Assembly (NCBI RefSeq): GCF_000931445.1
Contig: NZ_CP010849.1
Span: forward strand, 62,001-126,000
Direction of reading: 5' to 3'
Origin: Streptomyces cyaneogriseus subsp. noncyanogenus
GTDB lineage: Bacteria; Actinomycetota; Actinomycetes; Streptomycetales; Streptomycetaceae
Length of the DNA stretch: 64,000 bases
Part shown: positions 43,972 through 53,545 of the stretch, piece by piece
How positions within the stretch are numbered: position 1 is the first letter of the stretch
Layout: every line of letters begins with the position of its first letter
Notes under the pieces: generated by a model
Seen by the model: the letters and a program-made list of their open reading frames with translations, nothing else
Databases searched by the model: none
Told to the model about the DNA's origin: nothing
Program-made: the position numbers and the translations under genes

Positions 43972-44466
43972 TCAGGTCCGGTCCGCGTGGGAACGTCGGC
44001 GCATCCTCACCAGCCATCCGCCGGCGGCCACCGCGATCAGCGCACTGCCCAGGACGAGCTGTGTGTCCGTGTCCCTGGCGTCTCCGAAGCCGGCTTCGAC
44101 GGCGCCGTTGGGCTGGCGGCCGGTGATCGCGTACTCGTCCGTGACCTTGGTCCGGGGCGGGCACTTGACGGTGACGGTGTCGGTGCCGGGTTTTTCCCCC
44201 TCCGGGACCGTGAACTGGCCGGTGAGCACTCCCTCGCCGTCGCCCTTGAAGAGGTGGAACTTGCCTCCCGCCTCCGACTCGCCCTTGCCGTAGGTCACGT
44301 CCGAGCCACAGGCCGTGGTGCTGACGGTGACCGTGGTGCCGGGGGAGGCCGACCACGGGTGGATGTCGATACCCGAGCCGTCAGCGGCAGCGGCAGCGGC
44401 CGGAGACTGCAGCGCCAGGACACCGATGACCAGGCCCATGCCAACTCTGATGTGTTTGTTACGCAA
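43972..44466 (-). CDS. Exported membrane-anchored surface protein
   Basis: 164 aa from TTG 44466, chosen because ggagga lies five bases upstream; an ATG at 44526 would put non-coding sequence before the signal peptide. The signal peptide is RVGMGLVIGVLALQSPAAAAAA. The mature part is an Ig-like beta domain (IDIHPWSASPGTTVTVSTTACG, GKFHLFKGDGEGVLTGQFTVPEGEKPG). It ends in QLVLGSALIAVAAGGWLVRMRRR, a transmembrane helix with a basic tail. No canonical LPxTG precedes the helix, so sortase processing is not certain. It is the first gene of a two-gene unit with the sortase. Confidence 0.75.
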   Translation of the reverse strand: MRNKHIRVGMGLVIGVLALQSPAAAAAADGSGIDIHPWSASPGTTVTVSTTACGSDVTYGKGESEAGGKFHLFKGDGEGVLTGQFTVPEGEKPGTDTVTVKCPPRTKVTDEYAITGRQPNGAVEAGFGDARDTDTQLVLGSALIAVAAGGWLVRMRRRSHADRT

Positions 44467-45465
44467 GACAATCCTCCAATGAAGCAGTGTCCGGCCTGTC
44501 TGCGCGGGGCCTTTGTCGTGCTCCATTGATGAGGCAACCGACTCGCCGTCACCTCCGCAACACGACGCGTCGCCCCATGCTTCACTCGGGCAGGTGCAAC
44601 CACTACTCCCCCCTGAAGGTTCACGCAGGTCATGGGAGCGGGGACCGGCACGGTGGGGGAAATCCCGGAAGGCAGCGAATGGGCTAACCGGCCTGTCCGG
44701 GTGCCCTGGCAGGGGAGAAGTGACGGCTCGTCAGGTACGCATGCCCGGCCCTGGGCCTCGCCGTCCTCGGCGGTCGGCTCGAAAGCCCGCCGGGCCTGCC
44801 GGGTGTGCAGGTGCCGCGGTGGAGCCGGCGAGGTGGCCCCGCCCGGGCGCGGCCGGGGGGCGTCCGTCCGGTGCCTGGCCATGGGCGGGCGAGGCCGGTG
44901 ATGTCTGAGTGGGACGCCGGGCAGCCGGGCGCCACCGCCCAGGGGTGTACGGACGGAGGATGCCTCAGGGGCATGCGTCGCGTCGCGGCGGGCACGCGGC
45001 CGCCCTTGAGCACCCGGCGCGCTCGGGCGCCAAACCCGCACTTCTTGCTGGCGGTCGGCCTCGCGGTGCACCGCGACGGCACGCACGCGCCGGTGCGCGG
45101 GACTGAGTAGCCGGCGTCTCAGCGTCGGGCGCCAGGGGCCTCCACGCGTACCGCCCCGGCAGACCCCCGCAGACGCAGCACCAACCGCTGAGCCGGATAC
45201 GCCCCGCTGGGCCCGCACCGCCATGATGCGTACGCCCTCGGGATCTGAGCGTGCCCGGCACGGGCTGAGGGCCGGTGCGGTGCCGGGCGGGCCGCGGGCT
45301 CTGCCCGCCGACGGGTTGTTCCGCCGCAGGCTCGGTGAGCGGCTGGGGCGTACGTGGCTGGGGCCGCTGGCCGCGGCGGACCACGGCGGGCCGCTCATCG
45401 CGTGGATGGGCAGCCTCACCGGATTCGCCCGCTGCCTCGGCATGAGATGACCTGCGGGCGACTCC
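44467..45465. other. One-kilobase region without a confident gene
   Basis: No frame shows convincing protein character. A 75-codon plus-strand frame at 45223-45450 ends FARCLGMR and could be a remnant, without a family match. The region between the surface protein and the MmyB-type regulator probably holds the promoter of the former; none was recognised. Confidence 0.35.
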
Positions 45466-46368
45466 TCAGCGCCGCTTCTCGTTGTTCTGTTCTTCGTCCA
45501 CACGGGAAGGGGGATCGGACGGCGCGGGGGCGGTTCCCGTGGTCGCCCAGGAGGCCAGGATGCGCAGGCCGTCGTGGGACGGGGTGCCGGGTTCGGCGGT
45601 CCAGACGACCAACTGCTGATCCGGGTCGTGGGCGCAGGCCAGAGCGTCCCAGTCCAGTGCCAGGTCACCGGTGACGGGGTGGCGGAGGACCTTACTGCCC
45701 CGGGTTCGCGCGGCGACGTGGTGTTCGCCCCACCAGCGGCGGAAGTCCGCGTCCCTCATCGACAGTTCGCCGACGAGCGCCGCCATGCGCTGGTCATCCG
45801 GATTGCGTCCCGCCTCCATGCGGAGCATCGCCACACACGCACGTGCGGTTCCCTCCCATTCCACATGGATTTCCCTCATGGCCGGGTCCAGGAAAACCAG
45901 CCAGGCATAATTCCGATTTTTTTGTGGAAGCGCCGCGAAATCGGTGAGCAATGCGGCAGCCATCGGATTCCAGGCGAGCACGTCCATACGGCGGCCGAGG
46001 ACGAGGGCCGGGCTGACCGGCAGCTCGTCGAGCAGCCGCCGCAGCTGGGGATGGACCTGCTGGGCGGCCTGCCTGCGCGGTTTCACGGTGGCCTTCCCGG
46101 CCAGCTCGAAAAGGTAGGCGCGCTCCTCCTCGTCCAGGCCGAGCACCCGGGCGAGCTCGGTCAGCACCGGTGCGGACGCCTGCCTACGACCCTGCTCGAG
46201 CCGGGTGTAGTAGTCGGTGCTGATCGAGGCGAGCAGGGCCACCTCTTCACGCCGCAGCCCTTTGACCCGTCGGCCTGTCCGTGTCTCAGGGAGCCCCGCG
46301 GCCCGGGGGGAGACCTCGGCCCGGCGGGCCTTCAGGAATTCCCCCAGTTCATTCGTGTCGCTGCTCAT
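45466..46368 (-). CDS. MmyB-type HTH transcriptional regulator
   Basis: 300 aa from ATG 46368. The N-terminal XRE HTH (about 8-85) reads LGEFLKARRAEVSPRAAGLPETRTGRRVKGLRREEVALLASISTDYYTRLEQGRRQ, the exact pattern of this family. The C-terminal MmyB ligand domain contains LLDELPVSPALVLGRRMDVLAWNPMAAALL and ends around HHPVTGDLALDWD-like sequence (seen as RHPVTGDLALDWDALAC). Such regulators in Streptomyces usually control the divergent neighbouring gene, here an alpha/beta hydrolase 240 bp away. The ligand is unknown, probably a lipid-like or aromatic molecule. Confidence 0.9.
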   Translation of the reverse strand: MSSDTNELGEFLKARRAEVSPRAAGLPETRTGRRVKGLRREEVALLASISTDYYTRLEQGRRQASAPVLTELARVLGLDEEERAYLFELAGKATVKPRRQAAQQVHPQLRRLLDELPVSPALVLGRRMDVLAWNPMAAALLTDFAALPQKNRNYAWLVFLDPAMREIHVEWEGTARACVAMLRMEAGRNPDDQRMAALVGELSMRDADFRRWWGEHHVAARTRGSKVLRHPVTGDLALDWDALACAHDPDQQLVVWTAEPGTPSHDGLRILASWATTGTAPAPSDPPSRVDEEQNNEKRR

Positions 46369-46609
46369 ACAGGCAAGTGTGCCAGCGGACGCGCCCGGAG
46401 AGAGGGGGCCAATCCTGTCCCCGGACCGAGTTGTCCGGGGACAGAACCATCCCCTTGTGGCAGGGCGGGCCGCGCGCGAGGGTGGATGAGGTCGCCGGGT
46501 GAGACATGGAATCGGATTCCAGAATGTCGACCCGCGCACCGGGGGTGCCGAATCGGTTTCCGGTTCTCCACCGCCCTCCTCGGAGGTTCCTTCTGATGAC
46601 AGAAAGACG

Positions 46610-47506
46610 ATGGAAATGAAGACCGACGTGACCTTTCCCAGCAGCGGCATGAACCTGGCCGGACACCTCTACGCTCCCGCCGGGCGCACCGAGGGCGAGC
46701 GACTCCCCGCGATCGTGATCGGTCACCCGACGACCGGGGTGAAGGAACAGGCCCCCGCCTCCTATGCGCCCAGGCTTGCGGCGGCGGGCTATCTGGTGCT
46801 CACCTTCGACGCCGCCTACCAGGGCGCCAGCGAGGGCGAGCCGCGCGGTCTGGAGGACCCCTTCCAGCGCGCCGAGGACTTCCGCAACGCCGTGACCTAC
46901 CTGACGACCCGCCCCGATGTCGACCCCGAGCGCATCGGCGTCCTCGGCATCTGCGGCTCCGGAGGTTACGCCCCCTACGCCGCCCAGACCGACCACCGCA
47001 TGAAGGCCGTGGCCACCGTCAGCGCCGCCGATGTGCCGGCCTTCTTCCGCAGCGCCGACCCCGAGGGCTTCCAGAGGCTCGTCGAGGAGGCGGGACAGGC
47101 CCGCACGGAGGAGGCCCTCGGCAGCCCGGTCCGGATGGTCCCCGTGCTGCCCGACACGGTCGACGACTCCACGCCGGCGTCCGTACGCGAGTTCCACGAC
47201 TACTACAAGACGCCCCGGGCCCGGCACCCGCGCTCCATCGGAGCGTACGCGCTGCGCAGCGCTGACCTGCTGGACCAGTTCGACTCCTACGCCCAGATCC
47301 ACAAGATCGCCCCGCGCCCCCTGCTGATGATCGCCGGCTCCCGGGCCGAGACCCTGCCCTTCAGCCGGGAGGCCGTGGAGAAGGCCGGCGACACCGCCGA
47401 ACTGTTCCTGGTGGACGGCGCCACGCACGTGGACCTCTACGACCGGGACGAGGCCGTGACCCCGGCGGTCACCAAACTGACCGACTTCTTCGGCAAGCAC
47501 CTCTGA
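46610..47506 (+). CDS. Alpha/beta hydrolase (dienelactone-hydrolase-like)
   Basis: 298 aa from ATG 46610 (ATG 46616 equally possible; no strong ribosome site). FPSSGMNLAGHLYAPA and LPAIVIGHPTTGVKEQAPASYAPRLAAAGYLVLTFDAAYQGASEG give the first half of the fold. The nucleophile elbow reads GVLGICGSGGYAPYAA, with Cys in the usual Ser position of GxSxG, as in the dienelactone-hydrolase branch. The acid is near PLLMIAGSRAET and the His in DGATHVDLYD. Divergent from the MmyB-type regulator, which probably represses it. Confidence 0.85.
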   Translation: MEMKTDVTFPSSGMNLAGHLYAPAGRTEGERLPAIVIGHPTTGVKEQAPASYAPRLAAAGYLVLTFDAAYQGASEGEPRGLEDPFQRAEDFRNAVTYLTTRPDVDPERIGVLGICGSGGYAPYAAQTDHRMKAVATVSAADVPAFFRSADPEGFQRLVEEAGQARTEEALGSPVRMVPVLPDTVDDSTPASVREFHDYYKTPRARHPRSIGAYALRSADLLDQFDSYAQIHKIAPRPLLMIAGSRAETLPFSREAVEKAGDTAELFLVDGATHVDLYDRDEAVTPAVTKLTDFFGKHL

Positions 47507-47639
47507 CAGCTCTAGGCGCCCGCAGGGACGTGCCCCACCACACGTCCCTGTGCGGTCATAACCCTCTGGCGCCCCGGGAGACCCCGGGCGCCGATCTTCG
47601 AGCGGGCCGACGACGCGTCCCAGCAGAAGGCCGAAGACA

Positions 47640-47890
47640 CCCTCAGGGCCGGGACGCGGTAGGTGATCCGCTCCGCGGCGGCCTTCTCCCCGAGCGCGCG
47701 CAGCCCGCTTCCGCCGGCCCGGGGCGGCGTGGCCCGGGTGCCGGAGGCATCGAGACCGCCCGGGCGAGGAGGCGCTCCTCGCGGCCGTCGGCGTGGGTGA
47801 TGTGCACGACGCAGGGCTGCTGCTCGCGGCCGGCGACCACGATCCGGTCCCGGCTGGTGCGGGAGACGCCGGTGACGCGCGCCGGTGCGG
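47640..47890 (-). pseudogene. Flavoprotein monooxygenase fragment
   Basis: Pieces such as VVAGREQQPCVVHITHADGREERLLARAV and, in a shifted frame, LDASGTRATPPRAGGSGLRALGEKAAAERITYRVP match the middle of FAD-dependent pyridine-nucleotide-type oxidoreductases (A-V-I-D-A-S-G-T-W motif). Both ends are missing and the frame is broken. It is part of a three-gene mosaic that continues to 48420. Confidence 0.55.
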
Positions 47891-48022
47891 ACGCGGTCGC
47901 CGAGGCTGGGCCGGAGGAGGCCGCTCCGATAGGCGATCACGACCAGTTGCGCCCGGTCGCGTGCGTTGAGCTTGGTCATCGCGCGGGAGAGGTGGCTGCG
48001 CACGGTCAGGGGGCTGAGGACC
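47890..48022 (-). pseudogene. LuxR-type HTH C-terminal fragment
   Basis: VLSPLTVRSHLSRAMTKLNARDRAQLVVIAYRSGLLRP is the recognition helix and tail of a NarL/LuxR response-regulator DNA-binding domain. The receiver domain and the first HTH helices are missing; the fragment is joined in frame to MMPL-type sequence on its 5' side. Confidence 0.75.
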
Positions 48023-48420
48023 TCCAGGCCGTCCTTGCCGGCGTCGGTCAGGTCGTCGGCCTTGACCTTGTAGGTGACCGTAGGCGGTCGAGGCGTCTGC
48101 GCTGACCGTGCCGGCCTTGAAGGGGTCGACGGCGCTGTCGACCTGTGCGCCCTCGGCGACCGTGGACACCGGCTCGTCGATGGCGGCGTGGTTGCCGTCG
48201 GCCGTCACCTTCTCCCCGCCGGGGGCGATGAAGACGACGCGGGCGCCGGCACCGTTGGCGTCCGCGCCTGGAAATCGCTCGCCGATGAGGTCGAACGCCT
48301 TCTGGGCCTCGATGCCGGGCATGAACGACGTGCCGTGGTCACCGGCGGCCGGGGCCTGGCGGCGCCGAGACCGACGCCACCGAGGACCACCGCCCGCACA
48401 AGCGTCACGAGCCAGCGTCA
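48022..48420 (-). pseudogene. MMPL-family transporter fragment
   Basis: MPGIEAQKAFDLIGERFPGADANGAGARVVFIAPGGEKVTADGNHAAIDEPV and DPFKAGTVSADASTAYVTYKVKADDL (the latter across a frame change) are the first extracytoplasmic loop of an actinomycete MMPL lipid/drug exporter. The transmembrane parts are absent except a frameshifted trace of the first helix (VVLGGVGLGAA). It ends at the junction with the LuxR fragment. Confidence 0.7.
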
Positions 48421-48882
48421 CCGGAAGGCGGTTCGGCCCGGCCGGTACAGGAAGGTGGCCACGGGAAAGGTCTCTCCAGAGTCTGTTCTCAGGCAGGTAC
48501 CAAGGCTGTCCTTCCGGGTGCTGCCGGGGCATCGTGCCAGTGCCGTGACCTGCTCCTCGTAACCGTGCAGCAGGCAGGGGGCCGTCCACGCGCGAGACGA
48601 TGACGCCCTTCTCCTACCTGGGGATGACCACGTGGGCGAAGCCCGGCTACGGCGTCGGGGGTGCTGCGGGCGCCGGGCCATCGCCACGGCGGTCATCCGC
48701 CGGCGGGCCGCCCTGCCGGGGTCAGCCGCTCGGCCAGGTAGCGCCGCTTCCGGCCGCAGCGGTGTACTGCGGCCGGCCGGAGGATCCCCGCCGTGGCGAT
48801 GGGCCGGCGCGAGTGTCCGCGGGAGGGCCGTCGGCCGTTCTTCCGAGGGAGCCTCCGACGGCCCGCTCGCCCTCCCGGCCCC
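48421..48882. other. Non-coding or decayed stretch before the chitinase promoter
   Basis: About 460 bp with no recognisable protein frame, repeat or RNA. It probably continues the debris of 47.6-48.4 kb. Confidence 0.35.
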
Positions 48883-48910
48883 TTGACAACCCCATTGGTC
48901 TGGACCAAGT
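48883..48910 (+). promoter_or_regulatory. DasR-type operator and -35 element of the chitinase gene
   Basis: ATTGGTCTGGACCAAGT (48894-48910) is a near match to the DasR-responsive element (consensus core TGGTCTAGACCA) that couples chitinase genes to N-acetylglucosamine in Streptomyces. TTGACA at 48883-48888 lies just before it, so bound DasR would cover the promoter. The start of the chitinase gene is 46 bp downstream. Confidence 0.85.
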
Positions 48911-48955
48911 TGTGCGTGCCCCGTCCTCCCATGTCCCCCGTTCCCGGAGGCAGTT

Positions 48956-50788
48956 GTGGACCACGCTCGCTCCGGCAGACCCCTCCCCCTGCCGCGTCGC
49001 CTTGCCGCTGTCACGGCCGCCGCCGTGGTGGCCTCCGGCCTGGCGACGCTGCCGTCCCCCGCCCGCGCCGCCGACGCGGAGCTCGTCCGTAACGGCGGTT
49101 TCGAGTCCGGGCTCGACTCCTGGACGTGCAGCCGCGGCACGGCCGTCGTCGCCTCGCCGGTCCACTCCGGCTCCGCCGCCCTGCGGGCCGCCCCCGAGGG
49201 CGGCGACAACGCGCGCTGCTCCCAGACCGTGACGGTGCGGCCGGACCAGCAGTACACGCTCACCGCCCAGGTCCGTGGTGCCTACGTCTTCCTCGGTGCG
49301 ACCGGCACCGGCACCACGGACGTCCAGACCTGGAGCCAGTCGGCGTCCGACTGGACGGCGCTGGGCACCACCTTCCGCACCGGCCCGGACACCACCCGAG
49401 TCACCCTCTACACCCACGGCTGGTACGGCACGGGCGCCTACCACGTGGACGACGTCTCGCTCACCGGCCCCGGCGGCGACACCCCGGCCCCGCAGCCGCC
49501 CGCCCCGCCGGCCGGGCTGACCGCGGGGTCCCCGACGCCGACCGGTGTCACCCTCACCTGGCAGGCCGTCACCGGCGCGGACGAGTACGCGGTCTACCGC
49601 GACGGCGTCCGGATCCGGACCGCCACCGGCACCTCGGCCGTGATCACCGGCCTGGAACCGGAGACCGCCTACAGCTTCCAGGTCACCGCCCTGAACGAGG
49701 AGGGCGAGTCGGCGCGCTCGCAGGCCGTGGTCGTCACCACTCCCACCGGATCCGGCGGCCCGGGCGGCCCCGGCCTGCCCCCGCACGCCCTGGTCGGCTA
49801 CCTGCACGCCGGCTTCGCCAACGGCTCCGGCTACACCCGCCTCGCCGACGTGTCCGACAGCTGGGACGTCATCGACCTCGCCTTCGGCGAACCCACCTCG
49901 GTCACCTCGGGCGACATCCGCTTCGAGCGCTGCCCGGTGAGCGAGTGCCCCGGCGTGGAGAGCGACGCCGAGTTCAAGGCGGCGATCCGGGCCAAGCAGG
50001 CGGCGGGCAAGAAGGTCCTCATCTCCATCGGCGGCCAGAACGGCCAGGTCCAGCTCACCACCACCGCCGCCCGGGACGCCTTCGTGCGCTCCGTCTCCGC
50101 GATCATCGACGAGTACGGCCTCGACGGCCTGGACATCGACTTCGAGGGCCACTCCCTCTCCCTGAACGCCGACGACACCGACTTCCGCAACCCGAAGACC
50201 CCCGTGATCGTCAACCTGATCTCCGCGCTCAGAACCCTCAAGGCCCGCTACGGCGACGGCTTCGTCCTCACCATGGCGCCGGAGACCTTCTTCGTGCAGC
50301 TCGGCCACCAGTACTACGGAACCGGCCGCTGGGGCGGCCAGGACCCCCGGGCCGGCGCCTACCTCCCGGTGATCCACGCCCTGCGTGAGGACCTGACGCT
50401 GCTGCACGTCCAGGACTACAACTCCGGCCCGGTCATGGGCCTGGACGGCCAGTACCACTCCATGGGCGGCGCCGACTTCCACATCGCCATGACGGACATG
50501 CTGCTCACGGGATTCCCGGTGGCCGGCAACGCGGACCACTTCTTCCCGCCGCTGCGCCCCGGCCAGGTCGCCATCGGCATGCCCGCCACCTCCCAGGCCG
50601 GCAACGGCCACGTCGCCCCCGCCGAGGTCGTCAAGACCCTGGACTGCCTCACCCGGGGCACCGGCTGCGGCTCCTACGCCACCCACGGCACCTGGCCCGC
50701 CCTGCGCGGCCTGATGACCTGGTCGATCAACTGGGACCGCTACGGAGGCTGGGAATTCCAGCGCACCTTCGACCGCTACTTCCCCTGA
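48956..50788 (+). CDS. Secreted GH18 chitinase with CBM and FnIII domain
   Basis: 610 aa from GTG 48956. Signal peptide to about residue 38 (LAAVTAAAVVASGLATLPSPARA). A carbohydrate-binding beta-sandwich (ELVRNGGFESGLDSWTC to YHVDDVSLTG, about 42-175), a Pro linker, one fibronectin type III domain (about 186-265) and a GH18 catalytic domain follow. The active-site strand reads LDGLDIDFEG, the DxxDxDxE signature with the catalytic Glu, and KKVLISIGGQNG is the preceding conserved strand. Domain order and sequence are those of Streptomyces family 18 chitinases. It hydrolyses chitin outside the cell, and the DasR-type operator upstream fits. It converges with the carboxypeptidase gene on a shared terminator. 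Confidence 0.93.
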   Translation: MDHARSGRPLPLPRRLAAVTAAAVVASGLATLPSPARAADAELVRNGGFESGLDSWTCSRGTAVVASPVHSGSAALRAAPEGGDNARCSQTVTVRPDQQYTLTAQVRGAYVFLGATGTGTTDVQTWSQSASDWTALGTTFRTGPDTTRVTLYTHGWYGTGAYHVDDVSLTGPGGDTPAPQPPAPPAGLTAGSPTPTGVTLTWQAVTGADEYAVYRDGVRIRTATGTSAVITGLEPETAYSFQVTALNEEGESARSQAVVVTTPTGSGGPGGPGLPPHALVGYLHAGFANGSGYTRLADVSDSWDVIDLAFGEPTSVTSGDIRFERCPVSECPGVESDAEFKAAIRAKQAAGKKVLISIGGQNGQVQLTTTAARDAFVRSVSAIIDEYGLDGLDIDFEGHSLSLNADDTDFRNPKTPVIVNLISALRTLKARYGDGFVLTMAPETFFVQLGHQYYGTGRWGGQDPRAGAYLPVIHALREDLTLLHVQDYNSGPVMGLDGQYHSMGGADFHIAMTDMLLTGFPVAGNADHFFPPLRPGQVAIGMPATSQAGNGHVAPAEVVKTLDCLTRGTGCGSYATHGTWPALRGLMTWSINWDRYGGWEFQRTFDRYFP

Positions 50789-50829
50789 CGGACCGCCCCG
50801 GCCCCGGCGACCGGGCCGCCCCGGAAGAC

Positions 50830-50870
50830 AGGGCCGCCCCGGCGCGCGGCAAGCGCGCCGGGGCGGCCCT
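50830..50870. terminator. Strong bidirectional terminator
   Basis: Perfect 18-bp arms, 50830-50847 and 50853-50870, around a 5-base loop (ggcaa), lie in the 92-bp gap between the convergent chitinase and carboxypeptidase genes. Confidence 0.9.
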
Positions 50871-50880
50871 GGCGTGTCCG

Positions 50881-52236
50881 TCAGGCGCAGTACTGCCCCT
50901 GCTTGCCGATCGACCGGTACATGCAGTCGGCGTTCTCCAGGAGTTGCAGCACCGCGTCGCGGTTGCGGGACGTCTCCCGCTCGATCACCTCGTCGGGCGG
51001 GTAGAACCCGCCGCCGGAACTGGACGACGGGTACATCTCGAAGGTGTAGGAGAAGATCTTGTGCACACCCCAGAGGTAGTCGTTGATCGAACCGTCCGTG
51101 ATGTACAGGTCGCTGGACTGCTGGGCGGTGTAGCCGTTGCTGGCGGCCATCTTCTGCCCCACCGCGGCGAAGGCGTTGCGGTCGTCCGCCGTCATGCCCG
51201 TCGTCGTGTCGGAGTAGGTGTAGCCGAACGGCCACAGCACCAGCTCGCTGTAGGTGTGGAAGTCGATCCCCGCCTTGATCTGCTGGGTGCCGCCCACCAC
51301 GCGGCTGCGCACGAAGTCGGCGACCACCTTGACCTCCTTGGCCGACTCGCCCGCGGTGCCGCGGTAGGTGTCGGAGGACGGGGAGCCGGAGGAGCCGCCG
51401 CAGCAGCCCCAGCGGTGGTTCCAGTTGCGGTTCAGGTCGGTGCCTATGTACGAGGAGCCGGAGTTGGGCTGGCGGTTCTTGCGCCAGGAGCGGTAGGAAC
51501 CGGTGGCGATGTCGTACTCGCCGCCGTCCGGGTTGAGGTCCGGGATGATCCATATCTCCCGGCCGTTCACCATGTTGGTGACCCGGGAGTCGGTGCCGTA
51601 GTCGCTGGTCAGCTCGCGCAGCAGGTAGAGCGCCATCTCCACGGTGAGGTGCTCGCGGGCGTGCTGGTGGTGGGTGAACAGCACCTCCGGCTCGGCCTCG
51701 TCGGTGCCGACGTTGTCGCTGATCTTGACGGCGACGATGTCGCGGCCCTGGTACGAGGTGCCGATGACCCGCTGGGAGGCGATCTGCGGGTTGGCCTGGA
51801 CGATCGAGTCGATCGCGCTCGTCATCTCCGCGTAGTTGTGGTAGCGGGAGTCGGCGGACGGGAAGTCCAGGAGGCGGAGATCGCCCTGGCCGGCGGACCG
51901 GTCGGGGACCGCGCCGAGCGGGGTGATGTCGTAGCCCAGCGCGCGCAGCTTCTCGATCTGGCCGGCGCGGCCGGAGACGACGACGCCGTGGCCGTGCACT
52001 TCGTCGACGGTCACGCCGGCGCGTTGCAGGGCGGTGCGGTCCTCGGCGGTGGAGCGCAGGTGGATCTCGTACTGGCGGACCTCGTCCGCCGCGGCCGCCG
52101 TCCTGCCGGTGCCGGCCGCCGGGGTGTCGTCGGCCGTCGCCGAGACGGGGGCCGTGAGGGCGAGCGCCAGCAGGGCGGCGAGGGCGGTGGTGCGCCTGCG
52201 GCCGGGGGTGCCCGAGCCGCGGATGCTCAGTCGCAT
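50881..52236 (-). CDS. Secreted M14 zinc carboxypeptidase
   Basis: 451 aa from ATG 52236, with gagga-gact upstream (a start 99 bp earlier is less likely). A signal peptide ([19 protein letters not shown]) precedes a pro-segment ([25 protein letters not shown]). The catalytic domain begins near [14 protein letters not shown]. Zinc ligands are HQHAREH (HxxE) and the His of [17 protein letters not shown]; the catalytic Glu is in [30 protein letters not shown] is the family's Arg-containing substrate site. It removes C-terminal residues from peptides in the medium. Confidence 0.92.
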   Translation of the reverse strand: MRLSIRGSGTPGRRRTTALAALLALALTAPVSATADDTPAAGTGRTAAAADEVRQYEIHLRSTAEDRTALQRAGVTVDEVHGHGVVVSGRAGQIEKLRALGYDITPLGAVPDRSAGQGDLRLLDFPSADSRYHNYAEMTSAIDSIVQANPQIASQRVIGTSYQGRDIVAVKISDNVGTDEAEPEVLFTHHQHAREHLTVEMALYLLRELTSDYGTDSRVTNMVNGREIWIIPDLNPDGGEYDIATGSYRSWRKNRQPNSGSSYIGTDLNRNWNHRWGCCGGSSGSPSSDTYRGTAGESAKEVKVVADFVRSRVVGGTQQIKAGIDFHTYSELVLWPFGYTYSDTTTGMTADDRNAFAAVGQKMAASNGYTAQQSSDLYITDGSINDYLWGVHKIFSYTFEMYPSSSSGGGFYPPDEVIERETSRNRDAVLQLLENADCMYRSIGKQGQYCA

Positions 52237-52581
52237 GAAGTCTCCTCGTTTCTCCGGGAGTTCCGGGATCTCCGGACCTGGGGAGTGGAGCGGGGGTGGT
52301 GCTTCGGCGCGACGTGCTGCGAGTGTGCCGCTCATCGTGAGCTGATGGCATGCTCAGGTCAAGAGCGATATTGGCGCATCCCTGTCCGGAAGCGGGCCCG
52401 GATCAGCCACCGGATCAGCCCCCGTGCACCAGCCCACGAGTCGTCCGGCGGCCGCGTCCCGCACCGCACTCAGGCTCCACCGTGCCGGGCCGACGGTGTC
52501 GGCCGGCTCGCACGCGGCGGCGGACGACGGGGGGATGGCTGTCCGCCCGGCCACCGGTTGCGGTCATGCTCTAATCGCCGG
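52237..52581. other. Divergent intergenic region
   Basis: About 345 bp between the carboxypeptidase gene and the GNAT gene. It should hold both promoters. TTGGCG/TAATCG-like strings occur but no reliable promoter or operator was recognised. Confidence 0.3.
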
Positions 52582-53265
52582 GTGACGAAGATCGAAGCAG
52601 AGCTGGTACAGCGTTGGCTGAACGGCTGGACCGCGGCTCGCTCCCTGCCCGAGGCCGAGCCGGTCGAGCCCGCCGGGTACGGCCTGCGCTCCGAGTGCGA
52701 CCAACCCGGCCGCGAGGTCGAGGTGTTCGCGCTGCGTGCGGACGAGGAGCCCGAGTCCGTGGCACAGCTGGCGGCAGCCGTCGCCGCCGCGAGGCGGACC
52801 ACCTGGCTCACGGTACCCACCCTGCGCCCACGCGCCGTCGAAGCCGTCGTCCGCGCCGCCGCACTGGAGTTGCTCCACCGGTCCGAGTGGTTCATGACGA
52901 CCGATCTGACCGAGCACCCGCAGCACGCGCCCGCCGCGCCGTACGAGCGCGAGGTCCGCACGGAGGGACCGGTCACGGCCGTCTCCTTCCACGACTCCTC
53001 CGGACAGGTGGCGGCACGCGGCACCATCGCCGTGGTCGGCACCGACGCGATCGCCGATCGCATCGAGACGGACGCGGCGCACCGGCGACGCGGCCTGGGC
53101 CGCGCCGTGATGAGCGCTCTGGCGGAGGCCGCCGCGGCCCGGGGCGCCCGTACCGGTCTTCTCATCGCCAGTGAGGAAGGCCAGCGCCTCTACTCCTCGC
53201 TCGGCTGGCGCCACGAGGCCGACGTCCTGATCGCCCGGGGGCCGGCGGTTCCCTCCCACCGGTAG
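52582..53265 (+). CDS. GNAT-family N-acetyltransferase
   Basis: 227 aa from GTG 52582 (VTKIEAELVQRWLNGWTAARSLPEAEPV). Residues 1-125 form an N-terminal half typical of two-lobed GNAT proteins. The acetyl-CoA site is in the C-terminal half: IETDAAHRRRGLGRAVMSALAEAAAARGARTGLLIASEEGQRLYSSLGWR, with RRRGLG as the P-loop-like turn and YSSLGW as motif B. The substrate is not evident. About 280 bp of unannotated sequence separate it from the convergent DUF4132 gene. Confidence 0.85.
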   Translation: MTKIEAELVQRWLNGWTAARSLPEAEPVEPAGYGLRSECDQPGREVEVFALRADEEPESVAQLAAAVAAARRTTWLTVPTLRPRAVEAVVRAAALELLHRSEWFMTTDLTEHPQHAPAAPYEREVRTEGPVTAVSFHDSSGQVAARGTIAVVGTDAIADRIETDAAHRRRGLGRAVMSALAEAAAARGARTGLLIASEEGQRLYSSLGWRHEADVLIARGPAVPSHR

Positions 53266-53545
53266 GACTGGCCCACGCCGGCCGATCCACCCTTGCGCAC
53301 GACGCCTCCTGCGGATGCTCCGCGCCCGATCCGCCTTGCACCCTCCCCGCAGCGAACCCCGCCTGGTCGCGCACGTGGACCACGGCCGCCTCGGGTGCCT
53401 CCCCTTGGGGACACGGTCCGGCCGCGCCGCGGACTTCAGCATCACCGGCAGCGCCGGGACCCGGCCCGGACGGTCATGGGTACGCCCGCGCGGCCTCCTC
53501 CGCCGACGCCGCCCCGCTCCCGGGCGGAGCGGGGCCCGCGGCCGT

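Noticed and set aside
45223..45450. A 75-aa plus-strand gene
   Set aside because: No ribosome site, no family and biased composition; noted only in the intergenic entry.
46349..48589. A 746-aa minus-strand protein
   Set aside because: Its 3' two thirds are the antisense of the alpha/beta hydrolase gene; only the MMPL fragment at 48.0-48.4 kb is real.
48722..52351. A 1,209-aa minus-strand protein opposite the chitinase gene
   Set aside because: A GC-bias shadow; it opposes the chitinase gene and overlaps the carboxypeptidase in another frame.
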